Shown in pieces: positions 55,001 to 62,473 of a stretch of 64,000 bases of DNA. The stretch lies in assembly GCA_965226545.1 (NCBI GenBank), contig OZ245364.1, positions 2,170,001 to 2,234,000 of the forward strand. The letters are read 5' to 3'. Made by a program: the position numbers and the translations under genes. The notes beneath the pieces were generated by a model. It ran no database searches. It saw nothing but the letters and a program-made list of their open reading frames with translations, and was not told where the DNA came from. Numbering within the stretch: position 1 is the first letter of the stretch; every line of letters starts with the position of its first letter. Source of the stretch: JAHRAW01 sp965226545. Its GTDB lineage: Bacteria; Pseudomonadota; Gammaproteobacteria; Arenicellales; Poriferihabitantaceae.

Positions 55001-57157
55001 GGCGTGATATGCCATTGCGTGCGTTGCCGCCGCCACCGGCGTGCCTGTAACGGCGCGCGTATTTTCTTCGAATGTGAATCCATTGGCGGCGAATGCCGGG
55101 TCGGTGAATGCCGAATATGTGCCGGCGGTTAGGCGATAGGTTAATGGGGCGGATGGCGTTATCGGCGTGCCGCCGGTGGCTTGCGGCAAGGTGATGTCGC
55201 TGATGGCGGTGCCGCTGCGGAAGGAATAGCCGACGGTGGTGAGTCGCGTAATATCCCCGGCGGCGAATGCCGGCGGGGTGACCAGGGCGATGGTGAAGGT
55301 GAGTTCGGCGATGCCGCCGAGTCCGTCTGATGCGACCAAGGTTACTTGTCGTTCGCCGGGGTTTGCCGCACCGCCGAGATAGCGCAATTCGCGGCTGTTG
55401 GGGTCGAATTGCAATGGCGAAGGCAACAGGGGGATTGCGTACGCCAACGGCAATCCGCTCGGCGAATCGGCGGTTGGCAAGGTGTATTCGGTGGCGGTGC
55501 CGATGCTGTAACTCAATGCGCTTTGGGTTGCCGTGAAGGTCGGGGCGGCGACGATGGTGAAGGTTAAATCGGCGAAGCCATAGCCAAGGCTGGGGGTGCT
55601 GCGCCGGGCATAAGCGGCGAGTAATCGCGCCGCATAACCGCTTAATAATCCGGCGGATGCGCGGCTGGCTACGGTTATCGGGTAATGGGTGTCGTCTGGG
55701 ATTTCAACATCGAAGCCGTTGGCATCGAATGCGCTAAGTGCGGCGGCTTGGTCTGAGGTGCTCGCTTCGATTACCGAATAGATCACCACTTCCGGCGGCG
55801 CATCGCCTGTGGATTGCGGCAGGGTTATTGTGCGGGGTGCGCCTTGTACGAAGGTGAAGTTATAGCCGCTTGGCGTGAACCCCGGCGGGTCGGCGGTCAC
55901 TTGTATCCACACTTGTGCGCTGTCGGTGTCGCCGTTGGTGTCCGTCACTGTGATGGTGTGTTCGGTTAATGGCGTGGCGGCGGCGGCGCCGGTTTGTTGG
56001 ATGGTGTAGGTTAGCGGGGTGGAGCCGGTGGAGATTATGTCCAATCCGCCCGGCAACGATGGGGTGGCGGTAGCGGTGACAGTGCCGCTGCCGCCGGTGA
56101 TGTCGAAACTATGTACGCCGGATGCGCCGCTTACATATACGAATGTGCCGATGTTTGCGACGGTGAATTCGGGTGGGTTATGCGCCGATATGTTAAATGT
56201 TGTGGCGGCGGTGCCAACGTCGTTGGTGGCGGTTAGGATGTAGTCGCCGTCTGCGTCTGTGCCGATGGCGTCGGTGGCGATGAGTTCACGAGTGGCTTCA
56301 TCGAATGTTAACGCCGCCGGGAAAGTGCCGGTTTCGCGGGTTAATGAGTAGGTTACGTTGTCGCCGGTGGCTTCTACGAGTGTGAATGCACCGGCTACGC
56401 CGGCTTCGAATGTTAAGTCGGGTTGTGGGGTGGTGAAGTTTACTGGGGTGACGACAGAAAACCTGAGTGTGGACTGAGAGATGCCTGTGCCGATAGAAGC
56501 GTCTAAACTGAAGAACGCGCTTATTACATGGCTGTATTCAGAAATCCCTGCGCTTGTCCTGCTGGTTACAGTAATCGGGTAAACCCCGGGACTCGCGGAA
56601 AGTTCGAAACCGCGATTGTTAAATTCGTCGGCGACGGGGGTACCTGAGGCATTCGCCGAAATTATGTAACTTAAGGCGTTCATCGCATCGCCTTGCGCTT
56701 GTGGCAGTGTAACTGACGACACTGTGCCTTGCACGAAAGTGAAATGTATATTCGCAGCGGTAAATGTCGGCGCAGTGGCAAGCACTTGCATTTCAACCGA
56801 AGAAGTGTCGCTGTCGCCGTTGGCATCGGTAATCGTCATCGAATAAGTCGACAACGCCGTCACCGTCGCCGCACCGGTTTGCGTGAAAGTGGCCGGCGTA
56901 CCGTGCGACACCGTCAAACCACTCGGCAAAGCGGGGGAAAAGGAATAAGTTAAAACGCCGACGCCGCCGGTTACGGTGAATCTATGCGTACCGCCGCCGT
57001 CAGTAACCCAAACAAACGGACCCAACGAAGCCGCCACAGAAGGCCCAGTTTGCGCATTGGCATGCGGAATACAAACCATACACAACAACACCAGACAACC
57101 CCAATAAAACAAAAACCCGCGACAAACCGAATTGGCGGCGGCGAGCGGTGCGGGCAT
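52073..57157 (-). CDS. Large autotransporter-like surface protein with Ig-like repeats
   Basis: An exported protein of about 1694 residues. The ATG at 57157 opens a signal peptide (PLAAANSVCRGFLFYWGC, LVLLCMVCIPHANA then QTGPS); the frame is open further upstream. The passenger is a series of about nine He_PIG/cadherin-type Ig-like domains, each ending in LTFTI- or ...YSMTITDANGD-type strands and starting PEFTVAN/PTFTAT. The last ~280 residues are an outer-membrane beta-barrel of alternating strands ending in RGAVRF with terminal Phe. This is type Va autotransporter layout; adhesion is likely. Cadherin-like repeats may bind calcium, not shown. A terminator follows at 51979. No processing protease is nearby. 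Confidence 0.85.
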   Translation of the reverse strand: MPAPLAAANSVCRGFLFYWGCLVLLCMVCIPHANAQTGPSVAASLGPFVWVTDGGGTHRFTVTGGVGVLTYSFSPALPSGLTVSHGTPATFTQTGAATVTALSTYSMTITDANGDSDTSSVEMQVLATAPTFTAANIHFTFVQGTVSSVTLPQAQGDAMNALSYIISANASGTPVADEFNNRGFELSASPGVYPITVTSRTSAGISEYSHVISAFFSLDASIGTGISQSTLRFSVVTPVNFTTPQPDLTFEAGVAGAFTLVEATGDNVTYSLTRETGTFPAALTFDEATRELIATDAIGTDADGDYILTATNDVGTAATTFNISAHNPPEFTVANIGTFVYVSGASGVHSFDITGGSGTVTATATPSLPGGLDIISTGSTPLTYTIQQTGAAAATPLTEHTITVTDTNGDTDSAQVWIQVTADPPGFTPSGYNFTFVQGAPRTITLPQSTGDAPPEVVIYSVIEASTSDQAAALSAFDANGFDVEIPDDTHYPITVASRASAGLLSGYAARLLAAYARRSTPSLGYGFADLTFTIVAAPTFTATQSALSYSIGTATEYTLPTADSPSGLPLAYAIPLLPSPLQFDPNSRELRYLGGAANPGERQVTLVASDGLGGIAELTFTIALVTPPAFAAGDITRLTTVGYSFRSGTAISDITLPQATGGTPITPSAPLTYRLTAGTYSAFTDPAFAANGFTFEENTRAVTGTPVAAATHAMAYHARDAHNATTAQNTAFYVTEPLQIAQGELRYGTNATFSVSLGRAVNYIDPTIVYTLTDVGGGGPTLPNGVTYNATANQLSGVAPPTRFSTRLVLTATDAFDSTSASATFDFGIFQPEFAAGVMAATYTVGAISFTANGNRNDSLTLPNASGGIGMLSYHSGIDTLPADFISTELADNRIVISGIPRSIGDYSYERIVTDVDARMFTFALMVHIVPPPTFTTTAEQLEATVGHTFSGTLPQASDGFGGLTYSMQPNPPDGLTLLNSPPRIDGTPGAYSGTEVERTYLLTMIATDRHGASAMLPITFRIHRAIALTVDSPLTYTVGQGELELPKAGGGWAPYISELYGLTRQLTFNKFAHDGDYEFDRTIYGPLTITFASQLSPLLTYIATDKNGAGVTAVFTLDILPIAVAPTRELLFTAGVAATYSLTNTPDLGLTYAAGNVSLSYEFTPPPSDAGLSYDAATQTLISDEEFGRLVDVEGLTYSLTANLMMQNNKIGEATQTLMLTVGRGKAIDEFTEANVEILSKVAAVMVGAAMNAITDRIEVAKLRTNQTPSASIGGHQDPMAALATTAKAYVDGVLDEKQLLNDSHFVWPLQTETPSRNGGAVWGGAHFRKMKSQSDVVDWHGEMDGVHLGVDYQWDNLLLGVAFAKNDTVIDYELDDQFAIDEDGNAIDGYDATGEYRINIDSQYQYLNWQHGDFNLWLSSGVGDGKLTIRREDGGELASNLDMTAAGIGASDDLTPQLQVRGEWHGGALEIEDDFETLVGNRKYILRAQTIRATTARLALKWRMRPAADPHTAFFEFGMRQDGGDGDTGTALEGAAKWNYFGKRTRFEIGAHGLMGRSEYQEWGAYGQLRISAGGDRQGLALRLRPSYGEAARTVGGVWNAESLDDIDGGDGNDNVADDYRWRSESRLSYGIQSQGGLFAPFFDAVTGDDDLYRLGVDWSPHRYFDLNLTGERHDKAVDERRVLLRGAVRF

Positions 57158-57430
57158 TGGCGGGGAAAGAGGGCGATAAGACACGGGATAATCATCGATA
57201 ACAAACGCAACGAAACTGACAAAACAGCGGCGGCAATAATCACAAATGCAAACAACCGCAAACCAATCGCATACCAAACGCAAAATACCCTGCTTGGCGG
57301 AAGATGTCAAGGGGTTTTTTTGGGGAATGTGTGGTGGGGTTAATGGAAATGTTGGGGGTTTATTGTGGTATTAACACGAGTGAAAACGATGCCGCCCGCA
57401 ACCGGTTAAGGTGGTGCGGGCGGGGATGGA
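57158..57430. other. Spacer between the coiled-coil gene cluster and the adhesin gene
   Basis: The 273 bp hold a terminator at 57392-57423 and otherwise AC-rich sequence with no supported gene. The adhesin promoter should be at the right end. Confidence 0.45.
57392..57423 (-). terminator. Terminator of the coiled-coil gene cluster
   Basis: CCGCCCGCA pairs with TGCGGGCGG around a 14-base loop (57392-57400 with 57415-57423). On the minus strand it is followed by CATCGTTTTCAC, a weak T-run, 8 bp after the stop of the last cluster gene. Confidence 0.6.
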
Positions 57431-57922
57431 TTAGTTAAAAATGTTCAGGATGCCCAAAACGGCAACCACTGCGCCGATAATCCCAAGCACTGTGCCGATA
57501 ATCCCGAGAAACCACGAAAAGTTGCGATGAAAGCGAGCCGATTCCTCATCACGCCGCCGCTGGTCCTCACGATGCCGCTTGTCAGCCGCCGCCATCTCCT
57601 CGCGATGTCGCCGCTCATCTTCACGCCGCCGCTGCGCATCCACAGCACGCTCGGCACGACGACGACGCTCCTCGGCGGCACGTTCATTCCGCCAACGTTT
57701 CTCGGCATCCGCCAACATCTTCGCCGTGGATTTGTCGTTCTTCGCCATGACTCGAGCGATGGCGACTTCCAAACTTTCCGTCGCAACCAAATTCGCCTGC
57801 GCATTCCGCAAGGCAACAACAATCGCCTTCGCCAACTCATCCGGCATACCGGCATTGGCAATTTTGTCGGATTCTTGCAAAGTGTCGAATTCGGGTTTCG
57901 GGGGTTTCGTTGAGGGTTTCAT
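57431..57922 (-). CDS. Coiled-coil tail-anchored protein, paralogue 1 (DUF1640-like)
   Basis: One of four tandem paralogues (also at 58012, 58773, 59453). The ATG at 57922 has GGAGTCACC just upstream, in every copy, so MKPSTKPPKPEFDTLQESD is the true start; 163 residues. Layout: a conserved N-terminal module (AGMPDELAKAIVVALRNAQANL), a charged coiled coil with Arg/Glu/Ala 11-residue repeats, and a C-terminal membrane segment FLGIIGTVLGIIGAVVAVLGIL. This topology resembles DUF1640 (CCDC90/MCUR1-like) proteins, function unknown in bacteria. This copy has the shortest coiled coil (about two clear 11-mers). It is the downstream end of the cluster. Confidence 0.75.
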   Translation of the reverse strand: MKPSTKPPKPEFDTLQESDKIANAGMPDELAKAIVVALRNAQANLVATESLEVAIARVMAKNDKSTAKMLADAEKRWRNERAAEERRRRAERAVDAQRRREDERRHREEMAAADKRHREDQRRRDEESARFHRNFSWFLGIIGTVLGIIGAVVAVLGILNIFN

Positions 57923-58011
57923 TGGTGACTCCGTCAAATTGAGGTTAAGGATGATAAACCAATGCAATATCAAATTGCACAAATGTCAAGCCGCACAAGC
58001 GTTGATGCGGA

Positions 58012-58635
58012 TTAGCCGAAAATTTTCAGTACGCCCAAAACGGCAACCACTACGCCGATAATCCCGAGCGCTGTGCCGATAATCCCGAGAAACCACGACA
58101 AAGTGCGATGAGCGCGATCCGAATCTTTGGCGCGCTGCTGTTGGTCCTCGCGATGCTGCTTGTCGCGCGCCGCCATATCTTCCTTATGACGTTGCTGCTC
58201 TTCACGACGAAGTTTTTCATCCGCAGCACGGTCTTCACGCCGACGCCGCTCTTCGGCGGCGCGTTCTTCGCGACGACGTTGTTCATCGGCGGCGCGGTCT
58301 TTCTGCCGACGTTGCTCTTCGGCGGCGCGGTCTTCCCGCCAGCGTGCTTCGGTGGCAGCCATATCCTCGCGATGAATTCGTCTGGCTTCAGCCATCGCCG
58401 CTTGAAAGCGATGTTCGGCATCCGCCGACCTTTTCGCCATGGATTTGTCGAATTTCGCGAATACTTTGTCGATATCGCCTTCGAGACGTTCCGTAGAGAC
58501 CAAATTCGCCTGCGCATTCTGTAAGGCGACCACAATCGCCTTCGCCAACTCATCCGGCATGCCGGCATTGGCAATTTTGTCGGATTCTTGCAAAGTGTCG
58601 AATTCGGGTTTCGGTTGTTTCGTTGAGGGTTTCAT
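58012..58635 (-). CDS. Coiled-coil tail-anchored protein, paralogue 2 (DUF1640-like)
   Basis: 207 residues, the longest copy. N-terminal module as in paralogue 1 (differs at a few sites, e.g. ALQNAQANLVSTERLEGDIDKVFAKF). The coil contains four consecutive 11-residue units (EDRAAEEQRRQ, KDRAADEQRRR, EERAAEERRRR, EDRAADEKLRR), each coded by 33 bases, then an E-Q-R-H-K segment and the C-terminal anchor FLGIIGTALGIIGVVVAVLGVL. Gain or loss of 33-base units explains the size differences among copies. Ribosome site GGAGTCACC. No recognised enzyme motif. Confidence 0.75.
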   Translation of the reverse strand: MKPSTKQPKPEFDTLQESDKIANAGMPDELAKAIVVALQNAQANLVSTERLEGDIDKVFAKFDKSMAKRSADAEHRFQAAMAEARRIHREDMAATEARWREDRAAEEQRRQKDRAADEQRRREERAAEERRRREDRAADEKLRREEQQRHKEDMAARDKQHREDQQQRAKDSDRAHRTLSWFLGIIGTALGIIGVVVAVLGVLKIFG

Positions 58636-58772
58636 TGGTGACTCCATCAGGATTGAATAAAGAATGAAATACGATTTACAAAGTTAAGGATAACAAAAAG
58701 GCAACATCAAATGCCTCGCCAAAAATACCGCGCAACGCCCGCGCCGTCAAGCCGCGTGGGGGTTGATGCGGA

Positions 58773-59363
58773 TTAGCCGAAAATTTTCAGTACGCCCAAA
58801 ACGGCAACCACTACGCCGATAATCCCGAGCGCTGTGCCGATAATCCCGAGAAACCACGACAAAGTGCGATGAGCGCGATCCGAATCTTTGGCGCGCTGCT
58901 GTTGGTCCTCGCGATGCTGCTTATCGCGCGCCGCCATATCTTCCTTATGACGTTGCTGCTCTTCACGACGGCGTTGCTCATCCGCGGCGCGGTTTTCGCT
59001 GTGGCGTTTCTCTTCGGCGGCGCGGTCTTTCTGCCGACGTTGCTCTTCGGCGGCGCGGTCTTCCCGCCAACGTGCTTCGGTGGCCGCCATATCTTCGCGA
59101 TGAAGTCGTCTGGCTTCAGCCATCGCCGCTTGAAAGCGATGTTCGGCATCCGCCGACCTTTTCGCCATGGAGTTGTCGAATTTCGCGAATACTTTGTCGA
59201 TATCGCCTTCGAGACGTTCCGTAGAAACCAAATTCGCCTGCGCATTCTGCAAGGCAACAACAATCGCCTTCGCCAACTCATCCGGCATGCCGGCATTGGC
59301 AATTTTGTCGGATTCTTGCAAAGTGTCGAATTCGGGTTTCGGGGGTTTCGTTGAGGGTTTCAT
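58773..59363 (-). CDS. Coiled-coil tail-anchored protein, paralogue 3 (DUF1640-like)
   Basis: 196 residues. Nearly identical to paralogue 2 except for one 11-residue unit fewer and a variant unit (EKRHS ENRAA). The 3' half and the spacer leading into the next copy are almost base-for-base the same as paralogue 2 and 4, showing recent duplication. N-terminal module and C-terminal membrane anchor are intact. The start is fixed by the shared GGAGTCACC-ATG. Confidence 0.75.
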   Translation of the reverse strand: MKPSTKPPKPEFDTLQESDKIANAGMPDELAKAIVVALQNAQANLVSTERLEGDIDKVFAKFDNSMAKRSADAEHRFQAAMAEARRLHREDMAATEARWREDRAAEEQRRQKDRAAEEKRHSENRAADEQRRREEQQRHKEDMAARDKQHREDQQQRAKDSDRAHRTLSWFLGIIGTALGIIGVVVAVLGVLKIFG

Positions 59364-59452
59364 TGGTGACTCCGTCAAATTGAGGTTAAGGGTGATAAAC
59401 GAATGCAATATCAAATTGCATAGCCGCCAAGCCGCGCAGGCGTTGATGCGGA

Positions 59453-60022
59453 TTAGCCGAAAATTTTCAGTACGCCCAAAACGGCAACCACTGCGCCGAT
59501 AATCCCGAGCGCTGTGCCGATAATCCCGAGAAACAGCGACAAAGTGCGATGAGCGCGATCCGCATCTTTGTCGCGCCGCTGTTGGTCATCGCGATGCTGC
59601 TTGTCGCGCGCCGCCATATCTTCCTTATGACGCCGCTCATCCGCGGCGCGGTTTTCGCTGTGGCGTTTCTCTTCGGCGGCGCGTTCTTCGCGGTGGCGTT
59701 GCTCTTCGGCGGCGCGGTCTTCGCGACGACGTTGTTCATCGGCGGCGCGGTCTTCCCGCCAGCGTTTTTCGATTGCCGCCATATCCTCGCGATGAAGTCG
59801 TCTGGCATCAGCCAACATCTTCGCCATGGATTTATCGCTTTTCGCCAAGATTTTGTCAATATTGCCTTCGAGACGTTCCGTAGAGACCAAATTCGCCTGC
59901 GCATTCTGCAAGGCGACCACAATCGCCTTCGCCAATTCATCCGGCATGCCGGCATCGGCAATTTTGTCGGATTCTTGCAAAGTGTCGAATTCGGGTTTCG
60001 GGGGTTTGGTTGAGGGTTTCAT
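59453..60022 (-). CDS. Coiled-coil tail-anchored protein, paralogue 4 (DUF1640-like)
   Basis: 189 residues and first in transcription order. It has an N-terminal module with a small change (IADAGMPDELA), a shortened mid-region, then 11-residue units EDRAADEQRRR, EDRAAEEQRHR, EERAAEEKRHS, ENRAADERRHK and the C-terminal anchor. An in-frame ATG 12 bases upstream (MESP) arises from ATGGAG, where GGAG is the ribosome site, so MKPS is preferred. A membrane protein gene with a similar N-terminal module lies 124 bp upstream. Confidence 0.75.
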   Translation of the reverse strand: MKPSTKPPKPEFDTLQESDKIADAGMPDELAKAIVVALQNAQANLVSTERLEGNIDKILAKSDKSMAKMLADARRLHREDMAAIEKRWREDRAADEQRRREDRAAEEQRHREERAAEEKRHSENRAADERRHKEDMAARDKQHRDDQQRRDKDADRAHRTLSLFLGIIGTALGIIGAVVAVLGVLKIFG

Positions 60023-60145
60023 TGGTGACTCCATCAAGATTGAATAAAGAATAAAATACGATTTACAAAAATGCAATATCAAACTGCCACGCCAAAATAC
60101 CCCCAAACACCCCCGCCGTCAAGCCGCGCGGGCGTTAATTGCCAA

Positions 60146-60655
60146 TTAGTCGATAAAAATCAGCCCGAGTGTGAGATAAACCACAAAAATAAACGCCGTC
60201 CAAATCGCCAAATCGCCGACCGAAACGGAATCCATAACAATACGCCACAAGTCGACTTCCGTAATTATTAACGTCACCGCCATCGGTGCCGCCATAAACG
60301 CAACCGCGGAACACATGATGAGCGTTCCTACGTAGACGCTCGTCGCTTTGTGGTTGCCGGCATAAGAGAGCAACCATGCGAGACGGCTCAAACCGATAAA
60401 CCCAATCGCCGCCACCATTGCCAATTGTGGATTGAAATGAATGCTGAGCGACACCACGCCAATGACCGCCGCCGTAAACGCCGTCAACAAAACGGTCGCC
60501 GCCACCGCAATGAAATACACGCGCAACAACCGTTGACCGTAACGATTCGAATCGCCGACGTACGCCTGATTAATCGCAGACGCCGCTTGTTCCGCTTGTT
60601 CAGCGGACAAACCGGCATCGCGCAAAATTTCCAAAGTCGAGTGCGCGGGGTTCAT
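60146..60655 (-). CDS. Four-helix membrane protein with DUF1640-like N-terminal module
   Basis: 169 residues. The start MNPAHSTLEILRDAGLSAEQAEQAASAINQAYVG resembles the N-terminal module of the four downstream paralogues (FDTLQESDKIANAGMPDELAKAI). It is followed by four membrane helices (LLRVYFIAVAATVLLTAFTAAVIGVV; LAMVAAIGFIGLSRLAWLLSY; VYVGTLIMCSAVAFMAAPMAVTLII; LAIWTAFIFVVYLTLGLIF). The ATG at 60655 follows GAGG. Probably in the same transcript as the paralogues, and may bind them in the membrane. No known family recognised. Confidence 0.65.
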   Translation of the reverse strand: MNPAHSTLEILRDAGLSAEQAEQAASAINQAYVGDSNRYGQRLLRVYFIAVAATVLLTAFTAAVIGVVSLSIHFNPQLAMVAAIGFIGLSRLAWLLSYAGNHKATSVYVGTLIMCSAVAFMAAPMAVTLIITEVDLWRIVMDSVSVGDLAIWTAFIFVVYLTLGLIFID

Positions 60656-60853
60656 CGATAATGCCTCGTTAATATAAGTGACAATATAGTGACAACTATT
60701 CAGCAAAGTATAAAATAATCGTCAAGCAATCGTCAAACAAATGTATTGCGCGCGGCATTGGCGCGGGCGACGGTGCGATTTGGTTTCTGCTACACTTATC
60801 GACCCGCCGCCATCGCCGCAACCGACTCGCACTTCATCGCAACCGCCATCGTC
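60656..60853. other. Divergent intergenic region between the membrane-protein cluster and dnaB
   Basis: 198 bp with an AT-rich part next to the minus-strand gene (TTAATATAAGTGACAATATAGTGAC). TATAGTGACAA and GTGACAATA overlap as short direct repeats. It must hold two promoters. No gene is supported. Confidence 0.45.
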
Positions 60854-62257
60854 ATGCCCGCCATCGCCGAATTTCCCGCGCGCAACGCCGAATTCGAATC
60901 GCGCGCGCCGCGCTTGCCGCCGCAGGCGTTGGAAGCCGAGCAATCGGTGTTGGGCGGGTTGTTGTTGGATGGCGACAAATGGGATGAAGTCGCGGGCGAA
61001 GTCGGCGCGGAGGATTTTTATCACAACAATCATCGATTGATTTTTAGCGCGGTCGCCGGGCTGCAGCGCAACGGACAGCCGGTCGATTTGGTGACCGTCG
61101 AACAACAACTGCAAACCGAAGGGCATCTTGCGCAAATCGGCGGGCTGGCGTATTTAAGCACGCTCGCCAACAACACGCCGAGCACGGTCAACTTGGCCGC
61201 GTATGCAAAAATTGTGCGCGAACAGGCGGTGTTGCGTTCGCTCATCGCTGCGGCCAACCGCATCGCCGAAAAGGCGTATACGCCGCGCGGGGTTGCGCCG
61301 AATGAAGTGCTGGATTTTGCCGAACAACAAGTGTTTGCAATCGCCGAACGCGACGGGCGGCGGCGGCGCGGCTTTGCCGAATTGCGCGAATTGGTGACGC
61401 ATACGATGGATTATGTCGAGGATTTGCATGAACGCAACGACCCAATAACCGGCGTCGCCACCGGCTTCGCCGATATCGACGCCAAAACCGCCGGGCTGCA
61501 GCGCGGCGATTTGGTCATCATCGCCGGGCGACCGTCGATGGGCAAAACTGCGTTGGCGTTGAACATCGCCGAATACGCGGCGATACAAAAGAAAATGCCG
61601 GTGGCGTTGTTTAGCATGGAGATGTCCGGCGAACAATTGGCGATGCGAATGTTGGCGTCGATTGGGCGCATCGATTCGAACAAAGTGCGCACCGGACGAC
61701 TCGACGACGCCGATTGGCCGCGATTGGCGGCGGCGGCGAAGATGCTTAACGACGCGCCGATTTATGTCGATGATTCGAGCGGCTTGAATCCATTGGAATT
61801 GCGTTCGCGCGCGCGCGACTTGGCGCGACAACAGCAACAGCCGCTTGGGTTGGTGATTGTCGATTATCTGCAGTTGATGCAATCCGGCGACAACAATGAA
61901 AACCGCGCGACTGAAGTATCCAACATTACGCGCTCGCTAAAGATGTTGGCGAAGGAATTAAATGCGCCGTTGATTGCATTGTCGCAACTTAATCGCGGGC
62001 TGGAAAATCGCCCGAGCAAACGACCGCAGATGGCCGATTTGCGCGAATCCGGCGCGATTGAACAGGACGCCGATGTGATTTTTTTCATCTATCGCGATGA
62101 AGTGTATAACCAAGACAGCGACGACCTCGGCGTCGCCGAAATCATCATCGGCAAACAACGCAACGGCCCAATCGGCACAACCAAATTAACCTTCCTCGGG
62201 CAATTCACCCGCTTCGAAGATTATCAAGCGCCAACCGATTCGCCGTATCCGACTTAA
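60854..62257 (+). CDS. dnaB: Replicative DNA helicase DnaB
   Basis: Hexameric replication-fork helicase. The ATG at 60854 gives about 467 residues (MPAIAEFPARNAEF); an adjacent GTG three bases before is a possible alternative, while the frame upstream is not conserved. Motifs: the N-terminal domain (LPPQALEAEQSVLGGLLLDGDKWDEV), Walker A IAGRPSMGKTALALN (about 222-236), the H1a FSMEMSGEQLAMRM, H2 VIVDYLQLM, and LSQLNRGLENRPSKRPQMADLRESGAIEQDADV. dnaB-alr is a common gammaproteobacterial order. Standard length without insertions. Confidence 0.97.
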   Translation: MPAIAEFPARNAEFESRAPRLPPQALEAEQSVLGGLLLDGDKWDEVAGEVGAEDFYHNNHRLIFSAVAGLQRNGQPVDLVTVEQQLQTEGHLAQIGGLAYLSTLANNTPSTVNLAAYAKIVREQAVLRSLIAAANRIAEKAYTPRGVAPNEVLDFAEQQVFAIAERDGRRRRGFAELRELVTHTMDYVEDLHERNDPITGVATGFADIDAKTAGLQRGDLVIIAGRPSMGKTALALNIAEYAAIQKKMPVALFSMEMSGEQLAMRMLASIGRIDSNKVRTGRLDDADWPRLAAAAKMLNDAPIYVDDSSGLNPLELRSRARDLARQQQQPLGLVIVDYLQLMQSGDNNENRATEVSNITRSLKMLAKELNAPLIALSQLNRGLENRPSKRPQMADLRESGAIEQDADVIFFIYRDEVYNQDSDDLGVAEIIIGKQRNGPIGTTKLTFLGQFTRFEDYQAPTDSPYPT

Positions 62258-62473
62258 GCGGTTGGGTTTACTTTAACTTCGCGGTTGCCGTTTTGATTGA
62301 TTTTTATTTTTAGTTTACTTTACAGTTTACTTTTATAGTTTACTTTTATTTTATTTTTTTAGTTAACATTAACTTGATTCACTTTAAGTTGATAACTTGT
62401 TAACTTATTAACGCATTAACTTCTTAACCCACCCGCATTACCCCATCGCTTATTTAACTTGAGCCAATCAACC
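62258..62473. repeat. Simple-repeat spacer between dnaB and alr
   Basis: AGTTTACTTTTAT-like units (four, about 62312-62365) give way to TTAACTTATTAACGCATTAACTTCTTAAC. Same kind of T/A-rich array as before dapD. No gene is supported. Confidence 0.75.

Noticed and set aside
57527..60013. Plus-strand hydrophobic frames opposite the four coiled-coil genes
   Set aside because: Antisense of Arg/Glu-rich repeats gives Leu/Phe/Ala runs; no ribosome site, and the minus-strand genes have matched GGAG sites and conserved ends.
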